DNA from: Symsagittifera roscoffensis
Taxonomy: Eukaryota; Xenacoelomorpha; Acoela; Convolutidae
Direction: 5' to 3'
Assembly: GCF_963678635.1 (NCBI RefSeq)
Contig: NC_087067.1
Span: 16,197,018 to 16,261,017, forward strand
Length of the DNA stretch: 64,000 nt
This document shows positions 1-10,767 of the stretch, piece by piece. Positions within the stretch are counted from its first letter, which is position 1; each line of letters opens with the position of its first letter. The translations under genes were made by a program, and so were the position numbers. Below the pieces are notes generated by a model. It saw only the letters and a program-made list of their open reading frames with translations, ran no database searches and was not told the origin of the DNA.

Positions 1-1685
1 TATTGTGGCTATTTTCTGATCCACATGGGACTGCCGTATCCCAAAAATATGTTCTTTGGGAGAGTGTATCAACAAAATGTACTTTGTTTTTATGGAATAT
101 TAGGATTCTTTTATAACATCGTTTGTCTTCAAAAACATCTAAAGGTGTTACTTTTTTTGTGCAAGTATAAAACCATAAAATGTTTCCTTCACAATCAAGG
201 AAATTTGATCTATTTCCGGATAATAAATAACTGCGTAGGATTTTTTTAGAACTGCTAGTGCTAGCGATTGTAGAATCTATGTTTTTTCTAGTTCACAGAG
301 TTGATGTTCTTTTTCTAATTCTGATAGTAACGTTTCTCGAAAAAATTTTGCTAACTCTAAAGTCTAGTTTCATGTCTAAGTGGATGTCATAATGAATTGC
401 GCCAAAATATGTGTTGTTCATGAGTGATATTTTTTGTAATCGTGTACTGTCTGTGTCTTGTGGTTTTTTTTCCTGTGTTTCGTAGAAAGTTTAGTGGGAT
501 GTATGAGGTTCCTCTATTTTGAGGATGATGTGTTGTGTGTTGGTCCTTTTCTATTTTTCCCGTGTTCATGTCGAAATCTTGATCGCATTCGACAAGTATT
601 TCGGAATATTGTGTTTTATAGAGTGGATTTCTATATTTACATGCTAGTTCTGTTTCCTGATAGATTTGGAAACGTGTTCAATTATTTTCTTTTTTATGGA
701 TGTTTCTAAATTTATGATTTTTCTGTCTGATTTGATTTGGATTGACATTTTCAAACAGTATTGATTCGATAAAAATTTTTTGATGAAATTTTATCAATCT
801 AGCGTGTATTTTTGCTACTTTGAATGAGTTACAAAGGTCTTCGGGAAACCAGACAATTGTTGCTTGGGTCCTAGTAGTAGGACCACAATAACCTTGATTA
901 TTTTTGCTAGGTAGTCTCATTCCTTGGTAGATTATAGTGTTATCATTTAAATCTCGTGTGAGTTGTAAATTTTCAAGTTGTATTTTCCAATCGAAAAACA
1001 TTATATCTTGGTATCCTTTGTTTTTTGTGTCTGCTTTGCTGTTTGAAGGGTTATTTAATCCAATGTGTGGTATCCAATGTTTGTCGTGAAGATCATAAGT
1101 TAATCTTCCGTGTGCGCCATTGTATGGATATTTTTTGTCTAACTTAGTTTGTCCTTAGTATCTTTCAAGTTGTGCTTGGTGTGCAGAGTCTGTGAAAATT
1201 TGAAAGTTTACTAATTTTCTGTTTGAGTTTTTGTTTGTTGTTAGATTTAATCTGAGTAGTTGAATTTTACAATTTTCGGATTGTAGATGTAAAAGTCTTT
1301 CTATGCTGCTTTGATAGAAAGATTCGTGATCAATTCGGTTTTTATTTCCATTTGAGACTTGTGAACAATATACTTTCTTCTCGGAAAATGTCGCTGTGAT
1401 TCAATAACCTGTAAGTGTTGTTGCTCGGGCTGTTGAGTATAATATGGCTAAGATATTTGCGGTTTCTATAGCTTGTGGTTTGGATTCACATTGTGTTACT
1501 TGATCTATGCCATATTTATGTAATGTTTTTTGTTCATTTTCTTCACAATCATAATGTGTTACTAGTAAATCCTGAGGTCCTGTGCAAGGAGACGGATTTT
1601 GACTTTGTTCGGAAAAAGTTAGAAAAAGGAGATGTTGAATTGTGAAGATCTTTAAATTATACATGTGTGTGATAATCCTGAACAT
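1..1685 (-). pseudogene. env-like glycoprotein remnant, copy 1 (C-terminus beyond window)
   Basis: Collinear with residues 1 to about 560 of the 872-aa env-like ORF at 32903-35521. The start is an ATG at 1685, eight codons upstream of the position matching the copy 3 start; copy 3 has ATA where copies 1 and 2 have this ATG. A hydrophobic signal-like N-terminus and conserved cysteine contexts (HYDCEENEQ) follow. The frame ends at an in-frame TGA near 1401, where copy 2 has a Gln codon. A further open piece of 107 codons lies at 678-1001 with the same residues as the other copies. Multiple lesions make this a pseudogene. Confidence 0.85.
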
Positions 1686-2775
1686 GGGTTATAAAAAGTT
1701 ATATATCCAATTGTCTTTTTGGTATAGCTATCGTTTTATATCTTATTTCAGTTGTTATAAATGGGGGAGGTAAAGATTGAGCTGTGATACTTGGTGGGGC
1801 TAGTAGAAAAGGTTTATGTACATTGTTATTAAGTCTTACTATAATTTCGAATTTTAGTGTGAGACTTTTTTGTTGAAGGATTTGGATGTTATGTTTCTGA
1901 ATATCTTTGTGGATATATTGTCTTTATTGTAGTCTATTTAGTGCCCAGATGTGGAGTCTACTACTTTCCTGATGTTGACCAAATAATGGGGGAGGTGCTA
2001 CAAATGTATTCCAATCTAATCGTAGAGGGTATTAGTAGATGATTGTTCTTGATATCTGGCGTCAAGATTTTTAGGGAAATTGAGGGGAAAAACTGTTAGT
2101 GATATTTGACTTATTGAAGGTGTTGATGGAAGGGAAAGTGCATCTGTTATCGGTTGATAATGTTGTATCCGATGGAATTTCTATTGGTTCGTTTGCTATA
2201 TTGGGTTCACCTTGAGTGTAAGAGTGTGTTGCCCAATATAGTAGGCGTTCAGTTGTTTCTGGAGGATTGAAACGATTTTCTCGAATTTGTTCTGATGTGG
2301 CGGTTGAACCTAAATAATCTGATCGAATATGGGATGTACTTTGGTACTGTGCTACTGGAAGGGTCTGAGAGGGTTGGTGTTGGTCATTGAGGTATATAAA
2401 AATGAATTCTGGGGCCTTGGAAATTTCTGTTTCATCTTGGATGCATGATTTGTCTATTTATTTCAAGTGTGTTTTAGTTTTGACTAATATGTCTTACTCT
2501 ATTAAGATTTTGCTGTAGAGTGGGATATGGATTGTATGTTGGTTCGAATTGTGGTTCGCTTAAACTTGCATGGCGAACAACTGTTTCTAATGGTTCAGAT
2601 AATCGTGCGTGTCTTTCTTCAATTGTGTATGGGTTATTTTGAAAAGAAATGCGGGTTGATGATTGGGGATTTTGGGTAATTGTTAGTTTTATTGGATTTT
2701 CTTGGAAGGTTGTTGTTGGGGACTGATGTGGTGGTGGTTGATTAGCATTTTTGAAAAAATGTTTGAGTTTTCATT
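1673..2775 (-). pseudogene. Remnant of the 378-codon non-AUG frame, copy 1
   Basis: Nucleotide-level match to 35509-36645 of the full-length element, lying between the env-like gene and the small hydrophobic ORFs, as in copy 3. No open frame of 60 codons survives. Its presence here shows that this interval is an ancestral part of the element rather than a late insertion in copy 3. Boundaries are approximate because the right end is diverged. Confidence 0.7.
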
Positions 2776-3206
2776 TTGTTATAAAGAAAATTTTTGTTTA
2801 CTATAGTATTCTTCATTGAAATGAATTGAAAAGATGGTTCCTAAAGCAAATGTGATGACTGCCTTTTTTAAAATTTTGCACATTGTCGTCATTAGGGATG
2901 TTAAAAATGTGAGAAAATTAGGAATAATAGAAAAATGTCAGTTCTACTAAAAATGGTTCGAAACATTTAAATAGACTTGGAATTATCGTACCTGTGGATG
3001 TTATCAAGGATTTTTGAAAGTTGGGGGTATAATACGATTAGAGAAAAGAAAGTTTTAAGAAAGTTGCAAAAAAATAGTAAAAGAATTAGTAAAGTTTCAA
3101 AAGTTTCAGCAAAAAATATTTAAAAAAATTTAAGTGGATTGAAAAAATTTTTATGAAAAAGTTTGAAAGTTTATGTTTAAAATTTGTAACTGTTGCGGAA
3201 TGAAAC
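2776..3206 (-). pseudogene. Remnants of the two small hydrophobic ORFs, copy 1
   Basis: Collinear with 36651-37066 of the full-length element. Conserved nucleotide blocks include the one around 2955-3000 that matches the overlap zone of the two ORFs. No complete frame survives. Ends are approximate. Confidence 0.6.
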
Positions 3207-3799
3207 ATTCAAGAAATGACTCGTTCTGTCGAACCTTTTTTAAGTATTGGGGCTAAATTAAAGTGTGGTCGGATTATTTATTGATTTTTTGACAAGTGGG
3301 TTTGGTCTTATCAGATATTGCTGGGGGGTAATTTTATGGTGTTTGGGAGGTTTTCTTAGTTTTGTTTTTATTTGTTGGATAATTGGGGGTATCCAGGGAA
3401 TATTTGTATTTTAGGCTAAATGATCATGTCTTTTTTGTTCTTTAGGCTAATTTGCTATTTTTGGTTGTAGGGTTTTTGAGGTCTGGTTTTGGAAAGTATT
3501 ATTGATCTTTGTATTACTTAATAGGGGAGGGTTGTAATATTGAAATAGTTTTTATTTGAAACGTCAATTTTAGTGGGTTGCTTATTTTTGACCTGGAGGT
3601 CTTAAACTTATAGTTATAGCTATGCCTGGAGATTAATATCTATCTATCTGGCTAATAATTGTGAGTGATTTCTATTGGCTGATTTTGAACTAGGATTGCT
3701 CAAGTGTGTTTTCAGCATGTTAATACGAAAATGTGAAAATTCAAAATGATCAAAAAGAAATTGGAGATATTAATTAAAATTGATGTTGTTTTTTTGAAA
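3207..3799 (-). other. Spacer between accessory genes and pol, copy 1
   Basis: Non-coding interval matching 37067-37668 of the full-length element. A block of about 50 bases at 3580-3635 is almost identical to 37439-37491 in copy 3, although the copies are otherwise visibly diverged. Confidence 0.6.
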
Positions 3800-3990
3800 T
3801 TCAACTTTCTATAAAATTTCAGATTGTGGAATAAGTGTTTTAAATTTTTTTCGTGGCTGACTTCTAAGTCGTGATGGTTTTCTATGTTGAGATTTTAATG
3901 TTGATCCTGTGGTAAAAATTTTTCTGTAATTTTTCTTTTTCTTCCTTTTTTTTGAGATGTTTCTGTTTCTGGTTTAAAAGATATTTGGGG

Positions 3991-6020
3991 GGTTGTAATA
4001 TTTTTGTTGTGTTGGTTTTTGATTCTTGTTTTTATCGATATTTTGGTTTGTATCGATGTTTTTGTTTTGTTCAGTTTCTGGATTGTTTTGAACAATTTAT
4101 AAACTGCTGAAGGAATATACTTGAGTTAATTCGCGAAGTGCATATTCTTTTTTATAATTAGGTAAAAAATTGTTTCGATGTTGAACCATTTCTTTATTAA
4201 TCGAACCAGTAAGTTGAAATCTTTAAGTAAAATTGGTAATTAAAACAAATATTCCAATTTTTAAATCTGTTGCTGGCGTAAAACGTGAATTGATTTGGTT
4301 GTTAATGTTTTGCCTTTGTAACAATTTCTTTGTTTTTTTTTGGTATACTTCATTATGTTTTTTATCTCGATTGAAAGTCCATTCGGTATCTGTGCCGGAA
4401 GCTAATTTTAAAATTTGTGGATGATGGAAGTGGAAGTGATCTTCATCATGTGTATGTAATGGTAAGTTGTAACATATTGAATCTTTATTTAGTTGACAAT
4501 AACCTTGTGCCTTTTTGTGAGCATTTGCTAAAAACATGATTGGTTGTCGTGGTTTTTGATTAAAAACCATTTCATTTGGTGATATTCCTAGTGTCGTTGT
4601 GATATGCGAACTATAAGATAAGGGGAATAATTTTACATATACTGACCATTCGGTAAATCGTGTATCATTTCCATTTATGACGCATCTAAGATTTCTTTGT
4701 AATGAACGGTTCATACCTTCGACGAATCCGCTTGTCCAAGATGCATGAGATGTACGTGGTTTATCTTTTATTTTTTATAAGTGACATTGTGTGATAGTTT
4801 CATTATTAACGAATTCAGTGCCATTGTCTGTGACTAGAATTTCGGGTAATCCGAATTTAGCTCTCCAATGTTCGTAGAGTGTTGTATATGCGTAATAGGC
4901 ATTAAAATGGGCTACTGGGTCGAGTGCTACGTGAATGACCATTATGTAAGAGTTTCCTTCAGAGGATGGTGAAATTGGTCTTTTTGTGTCAAATGAAATT
5001 CTATGATTAAAATATAGACTTTGTCCTTTAAAATCTTGTTTTTCTGCATTTTGCTTTTGGTTCGGGTAACGTTTATTTAGTTGACATAATATACCATCGT
5101 TGCATAATACCTCAGTCCAATATGATGCCTTTGGGAAATGAAACTTTTGGATGAAATTAGAGTATATGTTTTTTCTGATCCTGAGTGTCCTTTAATATAT
5201 AGTGTTTGTGATGTAATTAATGCTATCAACATCATACGTAAAGGTAGACAGGGTACTTTTATGTCAAGTGTTCGTTATTCTAAAAGATCTATAATTTCCT
5301 TGATAGTGTTACTATTAAATTTTCTGAAATATCGAAGGAGTGTTTTAATACCTAAGATTGTGGTATCGGCTTTCGTCGGTTTAGTTTATATTTGTGCCAT
5401 GATTTTAGTTGTCTTATGACTGAATCAAGACTTTGGTATTTTGAAATTTTTCTAGTGTAACTTTTTCTGTTGTCGGTAGAAAAATGTTTTCTACTTCTAG
5501 TTTCGGTAGGGGTATCGTATCAAGTGGGTCATGAAGGTTAAAAACTTGATGTATCGTAAATTTTGAATCATTTGGTGATGGTCCTGATAAATTTATGGTA
5601 TCAGTTTGATTTTTTTTCTTCTAGAGAAAAAGGGTCCTTTTTATGTGGTTGTTGTTTAATTCGTTTCTTTTGATTATTGTTTTTGATCCAATGTGAATAT
5701 GGAATTGGCTTAATTGTGGATATACCTAGTAAATCAACTTATCAACTTCATATAGGTTCTTTTGGCAATCTAAATAGAGTTGAAAATATTGTAAATAGTT
5801 TATTTGTGATTGACTATATTAGTTTTTACTGCATATTTACATTCTAATTGTGGTGAGGTTTCATTGTTTGCTGGTTAAAATTTAATGTTTTGCGGTATTT
5901 CAACGGTAGTTTTTTGTATAAGTAGTTCAGGTGGTGTATTTCTATTTAGAGTATCTGGAAATGCAAGGTTCTTCCTGCTGTCCATTTTATATGTAAGTTT
6001 GGAAATTTCAGTAGATTTTC
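3991..6020 (+). repeat. Tandem duplication inside copy 1, unit A (2030 bp)
   Basis: The sequence from 3991 recurs from 6021 at a constant offset of 2030. Bases 3991-4955 match 6021-6985 with only a few substitutions. Bases 5451-6010 match 6992-7542. Unit A keeps about 495 bp (4956-5450) that unit B lacks. Copies 2 and 3 have this region once only, so the duplication is private to copy 1. Confidence 0.9.
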
Positions 6021-7545
6021 GGTTGTAATATTTTTGTTGTGTTGGTTTTTGATTCTTGTTTTTATCGATATTTTGGTTTGTATCGATGTTTTTGTTTTGT
6101 TCAGTTTCTGGATTGTTTTGAACAATTTATAAACTGCTGAAGGAATATACTTGAGTTAATTCGCGAAGTGCATATTCTTTTTTATAATTAGGTAAAAAAT
6201 TGTTTCGATGTTGAACCATTTCTTTATTAATCGAACCAGTAAGTTGAAATCTTTAAGTAAAATTGGTAATTAAAACAAATATTCCAATTTTTAAATCTGT
6301 TGCTGGCGTAAAACGTGAATTGATTTGGTTGTTAATGTTTTGCCTTTGTAACAATTTCTTTGTTTTTTTTTGGTATACTTCATTATGTTTTTTATCTCGA
6401 TTGAAAATCCATTCGGTATCTGTGCCGGAAGCTAATTTTAAAATTTGTGGATGATGGAAGTGGAAGTGATCTTCATCATGTGTATGTAATGGTAAGTTGT
6501 AACATATTGAATCTTTATTTAGTTGACAATAACCTTGTGCCTTTTTGTGAGCATTTGCTAAAAACATGATTGGTTGTCGTGGTTTTTGATTAAAATCCAT
6601 TTCATTTGGTGACATTCCTAGTGTCGTTGTGATATGCGAACTATAAGATAAGGGGAATAATTTTACATATACTGACCATTCGGTAAATCGTGTATCATTT
6701 CCATTTATGACGCATCTAAGATTTCTTTGTAATGAACGGTTCATACCTTCGACGAATCCGCTTGTCCAAGATGCATGAGATGTACGTGGTTTATCTTTTA
6801 TTTTTTATAAGTGACATTGTGTGATAGTTTCATTATTAACGAATTCAGTGCCATTGTCTGTGACTAGAATTTCGGGTAATCCGAATTTAGCTCTCCAATG
6901 TTCGTAGAGTGTTGTATATGCGTAATAGGCATTAAAATGGGCTACTGGGTCGAGTGCTACGTGAATGACCATTATGTAAGAGTTTTACTTTTCTAGTGTT
7001 ACTTTTTCTGTTGTCGGTAGAAAAATGTTTTCTACTTCTAGTTTCGGTAGGCGTATCGTATCAAGTGGGTCATGAAGGCTAAAAACTTGATGTATCGTAA
7101 ATTTTGAATCATTTGGTGATGGTCCTGATAAATTTATGGTATCAGTTTGATTTTTTTTCTATTAAAGAAAAAGGGTCCTTTTTATGTGGTTGTTGTTTAA
7201 TTCGTTTCTATTGAGTATTGTTTTTGATCCAATGTGAATATGGAATTGGCTTAATTGTGGATATACCTAGTAAATCAACTTCATATAGGTTATTTTGGCA
7301 ATCTAAATAGAGTTGAAAATATTGTAAATAGTTTATTTGTGATTGATCTATATTAGTTTTTACTGCATATTTACATTCTAATTGTGGTGAGGTTTCATTG
7401 TTTGCTGGTTAAAATTTAATGTTTTGCGGTATTTCAACGGTAGTTTTTTGTATAAGTAGTTCAGGTGGTGTATTTCTATTTAGAGTATCTGGAAATGCAA
7501 GGTTCTTCCTGCTGTCCATTTTATATGTAAGTTTGGAAATTTCAG
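6021..7545 (+). repeat. Tandem duplication inside copy 1, unit B (with internal deletion)
   Basis: Second unit of the duplication. It lacks the equivalent of 4956-5450, and a few bases at 6986-6991 join the two sides. Its right end continues into RNase H sequence in the order seen in copies 2 and 3. The low divergence between the units implies a fairly recent event, or an assembly artefact. Confidence 0.85.
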
Positions 7546-8608
7546 TAGAAATACTTGAATTCTATAAACTCTATGGTTTCGATTTGATTTTTGTTTAAAA
7601 AGAAATATAATAGGTTTGTGATCTGTGAATAAAACTGTTGGATGTTTTGATCAAAGTGTCAAAAACTCATGTTCTGTAAAAGTATATATTATAGCTGAGC
7701 ATTCTCTCATAAGGGTAGAGAGTCGCACTTCAGCTTGTGTGAATAAGCGAGAACTTGCTGATATGAAATTCATTTTATTCGTTCCATTGTGTGATTGTAA
7801 CAATGCTGCGCCAATGCCAAAATTGGAAGCATCGCACATTGCATGGAATGGTTGATTGGGGTCTCGAATTGTATTTGATATTTGTTCTCTGAGAAGTTTT
7901 TTGATTTCTTCAAATCGTGTCTGGGGTTCTGTTGTCCATTGAAAATTGTTTTGTTGTCTAAGAATGTTGTAGAATGGTCTTAAGTATAATTGCATTTATT
8001 ATATACATATTTACTTAAGAAATTTAACACTCCAAGGAATTCTTGGATTTTCTTTTTGTTTATAGGTGGCTGGAGTTTTTGAATTGCATCTATGCATGAT
8101 TTCAATGGGGTTATAATGTTTTTCTCAATAATGTGTCCAAGAAATTTTACACGTATTAAGAAAAAATGGGATTTGTCCGGGGCTGCTTTCATGTTTTCGT
8201 TTTTTAGTATTTGATGATACCATTCTAAAACTATAAACATTTCGTCTTTAGTTTGTCATTGCATGAAAACATCGTCTAGGTATGTGATTGCTTTTTTCTT
8301 GAGTATAAGTAGTCTAAAAATTTTACTCATAAATGCTGAAAAAGCTGCTGGTCTTATGGATATTCCATAGAATGATCTATTGAATTGGTATTGTTGATTT
8401 TACAATACCAAATTGTGTCAATCGTCGTGATTGTTTGTCTAATGGCATTTGGTTATATGCACTATTCATATCTGCGGCTGTGAAATATTTACCGTTTATT
8501 TTTGTTAGAAATACTTGAATTGGTTCAATAGGCCGGTTACATTTAGATTCATCGATAAGAGAATTGTGATTTCTAGCGTCTAGAATTCTTTTTAGTGATT
8601 CTCTTTTA
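7546..8608 (-). pseudogene. RNase H / reverse transcriptase remnant, copy 1
   Basis: Open pieces at 7651-7995 and 7980-8240 encode RNase H (MCDASNFGIGAALLQ, with the first catalytic Asp) and the RT thumb/connection region. Bases 8240-8600 match the RT palm around the YLDD motif in broken frame. Homology to pol stops at about 8608, where the sequence switches to the 3' region of copy 2. Confidence 0.85.
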
Positions 8609-8900
8609 CTGCTTTGTGAGGATTCAAATTACGAATTGATTTTCATCGTATAATTTAACTACATCGGGGAAAACAATTTATAGATTAAATACTAATTTAG
8701 GGAAAAAATTTTACTGCATTATTTAGTGCGGTTTGTTAAGAAAAATTTATAAAATTTAAAAAAACTTTTGTATTTTTATTTGTGTTTTTTTGTTTGGAGT
8801 TGATCGTGATTTGAAGACTAAAGAAAAAGAGAAAAATATAATGAAGAATGGTTTGTTTATTTTGATTTAGTGAGTTTTAAAGTATTCAATTCATATTTAC
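8609..8900 (-). other. Truncated 3' non-coding region of copy 2
   Basis: Matches about 30830-31112 of copy 3 with moderate divergence. It includes a candidate intron at 8818-8900. The remaining 1.3 kb of 3' region and the 3' LTR seen in copy 3 are missing. Confidence 0.6.
8818..8900 (-). other. Candidate 83-bp spliceosomal intron in 3' region, copy 2
   Basis: In element sense the donor is TAG|GTAAAT, where TAG is also the stop codon of the 597-aa ORF homologue. The acceptor is preceded by a long pyrimidine run ending TTTTTCTTTAG. The position equals the 79-bp candidate intron in copy 3 (31031-31109). Short length and AT content suit an invertebrate intron. Confidence 0.55.
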
Positions 8901-10767
8901 CTATTGGTCGGGAAAGAAGCCATGAGGAAAAACATCGTGAATACCATCAGATGTGGTTGGCAATTTTGCCAAAATGCGAATGATAGTTTTAGTTTGTAGC
9001 AGTGGCCAAAGCAATTCAAGTGCTTTGATGGTGTTTAGTTCTTCAGTGCCAACGGAGAATTCGTAACGTGTGTTTTGGATTAGATTGTAAATTTTGTGAT
9101 TGTATTTAGTGTTGTGGATAAATTCTAAAATGGGTAATTCTATAGGTTGAATCTATTTATGCGGGACAATGAGTGTTCGGGACTCTTCTACAATGAAGGT
9201 TTTAGTGAGGGGACAGAACATATACATTTGTGTAATGCGGTCATAATTACGAAGGATGCCTCGAAGGTTAGTATTTTTAATGCAATATGTGAAATTAAGA
9301 AAAAATGGTGATGTGTATTTGGAATTAAAGAATTGAAAAGAGTCCCGAACACCCAAGAATCCCGAACACTCATTGTCCCGCATAAATAGATTCAACCTAT
9401 AGAAGTACCCATTTTAAATCGGTGATGAGGCTGTCGTGATAGTGTGTGTAATTCAAAAATGACTTTGTACGAATCGATAATAAGTGTAGGTGTGTGTTTG
9501 TTTAGTTCTTAACATGATGTCGTGTGAACAGTGCAAATCACGTTCTGTGGTTTTAAGGAAGTGAAAGGCTAGTGAAAAAGTTTCAAATTTGTCATAAAAT
9601 GATTCGTAAGCTTGGAGGTCTGATGGTGCTTCTGAGATGATGTGATCGTATTTTTTGTATAAATTGTTAAGTGTGAACAAATAAGGTGTTTTAATGAAAA
9701 AAATTTTTGGTTAATTGTGGATTAGCAAATATATCGTCGTCAAGAAATTGATCTTGGTTAGGTCTGATAATGTTGTGGTCATGGTCATAATAATCGATTG
9801 AATATTCGTTAGCGCGGGGTGCGGTGAATTTTCTTGGTAATTTTTTGAATCCTACGTGTGTGAATTGTCGAGGATTTAGTGCTGTAGTTAGTCTAAATAG
9901 TTCATTTTAAGTTCATTCAACGTCTTGTATTGTGTTAAGGAGTGGTAAAGGAAGGGAGTTTGTAAAATTATAATAGGATGTCCAATGGAGTGTGGGGATT
10001 AATACGTGTTCGTCTACAAAATCGTGTTGTCCAGGGTTAGGGTCGGCGTGGTTATATGTATACTGAGGAAAAAAGGGTAACGTCTCTTGGAGGAATTTGT
10101 TAGTACTGGTATGAGTTGGGTGGTTGATGTATTCTCGGGCATTGGCTGGTTTGGATGGAAACAGGTGATTTGGGAATTTTCGTTTAACGGTTCTGTAAGC
10201 TCGGTTAGTACTGGATGATGATTGCATTGATTTGGATGATTGAGCTAATGATGGGGTGTAGGGTGAAGTAGGTGTTTTAGTTGGTGGGTTTGATGACGTT
10301 TTTGTTGATGGTAGTTGATCAATAATTAGGTGGCGATGGTGTTGGATTTGTTGTTGTAGGGTTTAGTTCATAAGAAATTTGGGTGTTGTCGGGGGAATTG
10401 TTTGTGGAACGTTCAATTGTAAATCGGGAATAGGTTGGGGTTACTCGGGAAACGTGAGAAAGGGTAGAGGGGGATGCACATTGGTTTTGGGATTAGATGG
10501 GTTGAAAGGGAGGTTTTGAAAAGTTAGAGGGGCTGATTGAGAAAAGGTCGAGTGGATGGGCTCGGAGTCTAAATGGAAGTTTTCAAATTGGGATATTGTA
10601 CGAAAAATTGTGATATCTGAGTTAGCGTCAGAATCTACGCCGGATGATGCATTAAAGTGAGGTGAATCAGGTGGCGAGAAAGCAAAAAGTGGGATGATGG
10701 GAAATTAATTTTGAGGGTAGGCTGGATGGGAGTTTGAACGGTGGAAAGATCCAATTTGTCTGCTCAT
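8901..10767 (-). pseudogene. Remnant of the 597-aa accessory protein gene, copy 2
   Basis: Starts at ATG 10767, overlapping the env-like stop codon as ATGA exactly as in copy 3, and ends at TAG 8901. Open pieces at 9153-9395, 9453-9680 and 9913-10227 retain recognisable stretches (NSKYTSPFFLNFTYCIK, LHCSHDIMLRTKQTHTYTYY, NRAYRTVKRKFPNH). The reading frame is destroyed by frameshifts and by an inverted duplication at 9127-9415. Conservation of the C-terminal part despite decay suggests the ancestral protein was under selection. Confidence 0.85.
9127..9415. repeat. Inverted duplication, 56-bp arms
   Basis: Bases 9127-9182 are the reverse complement of 9360-9415 with one mismatch, flanking about 177 bp. 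A second shorter inverted match pairs the area around 9173-9188 with 9337-9351. At 9337 the sequence stops following the 597-aa ORF and turns back as its own reverse complement. This is typical of a template switch during replication or reverse transcription. Confidence 0.9.

Larger units (their letters stand above)
3800..7545 (-). pseudogene. Integrase-region pol remnant with internal duplication, copy 1
   Basis: Matches the C-terminal half of the pol frame (37669-39948 in copy 3). Two near-identical 163-codon open pieces at 4223-4714 and 6253-6744 both cover the region just after the integrase catalytic Glu (reading from MNRSLQ) to the GPY side. The duplicate exists because about 2.03 kb has been tandemly repeated. 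Integrase core and HHCC sequence lies at 4750-5200 in broken frames. Frameshifts and stops throughout exclude function. Confidence 0.85.
1..8608 (-). mobile_element. Decayed partial LTR retroelement, copy 1
   Basis: This stretch is collinear on the minus strand with the full-length element at 29090-47994. From low to high coordinate it holds an env-like gene, the non-AUG frame, the small hydrophobic ORFs, a spacer, integrase, RNase H and reverse transcriptase. It is cut by the left window edge inside the env-like gene and stops abruptly at about 8608 inside RT. Everything upstream in element sense (gag, leader, 5' LTR) is missing. Stops and frameshifts occur throughout, so it is not coding. 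By eye it is much closer to copy 2 than to copy 3. It is joined directly to the 3' part of copy 2 with no LTR between them, which suggests deletion or ectopic recombination after insertion. Confidence 0.9.
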
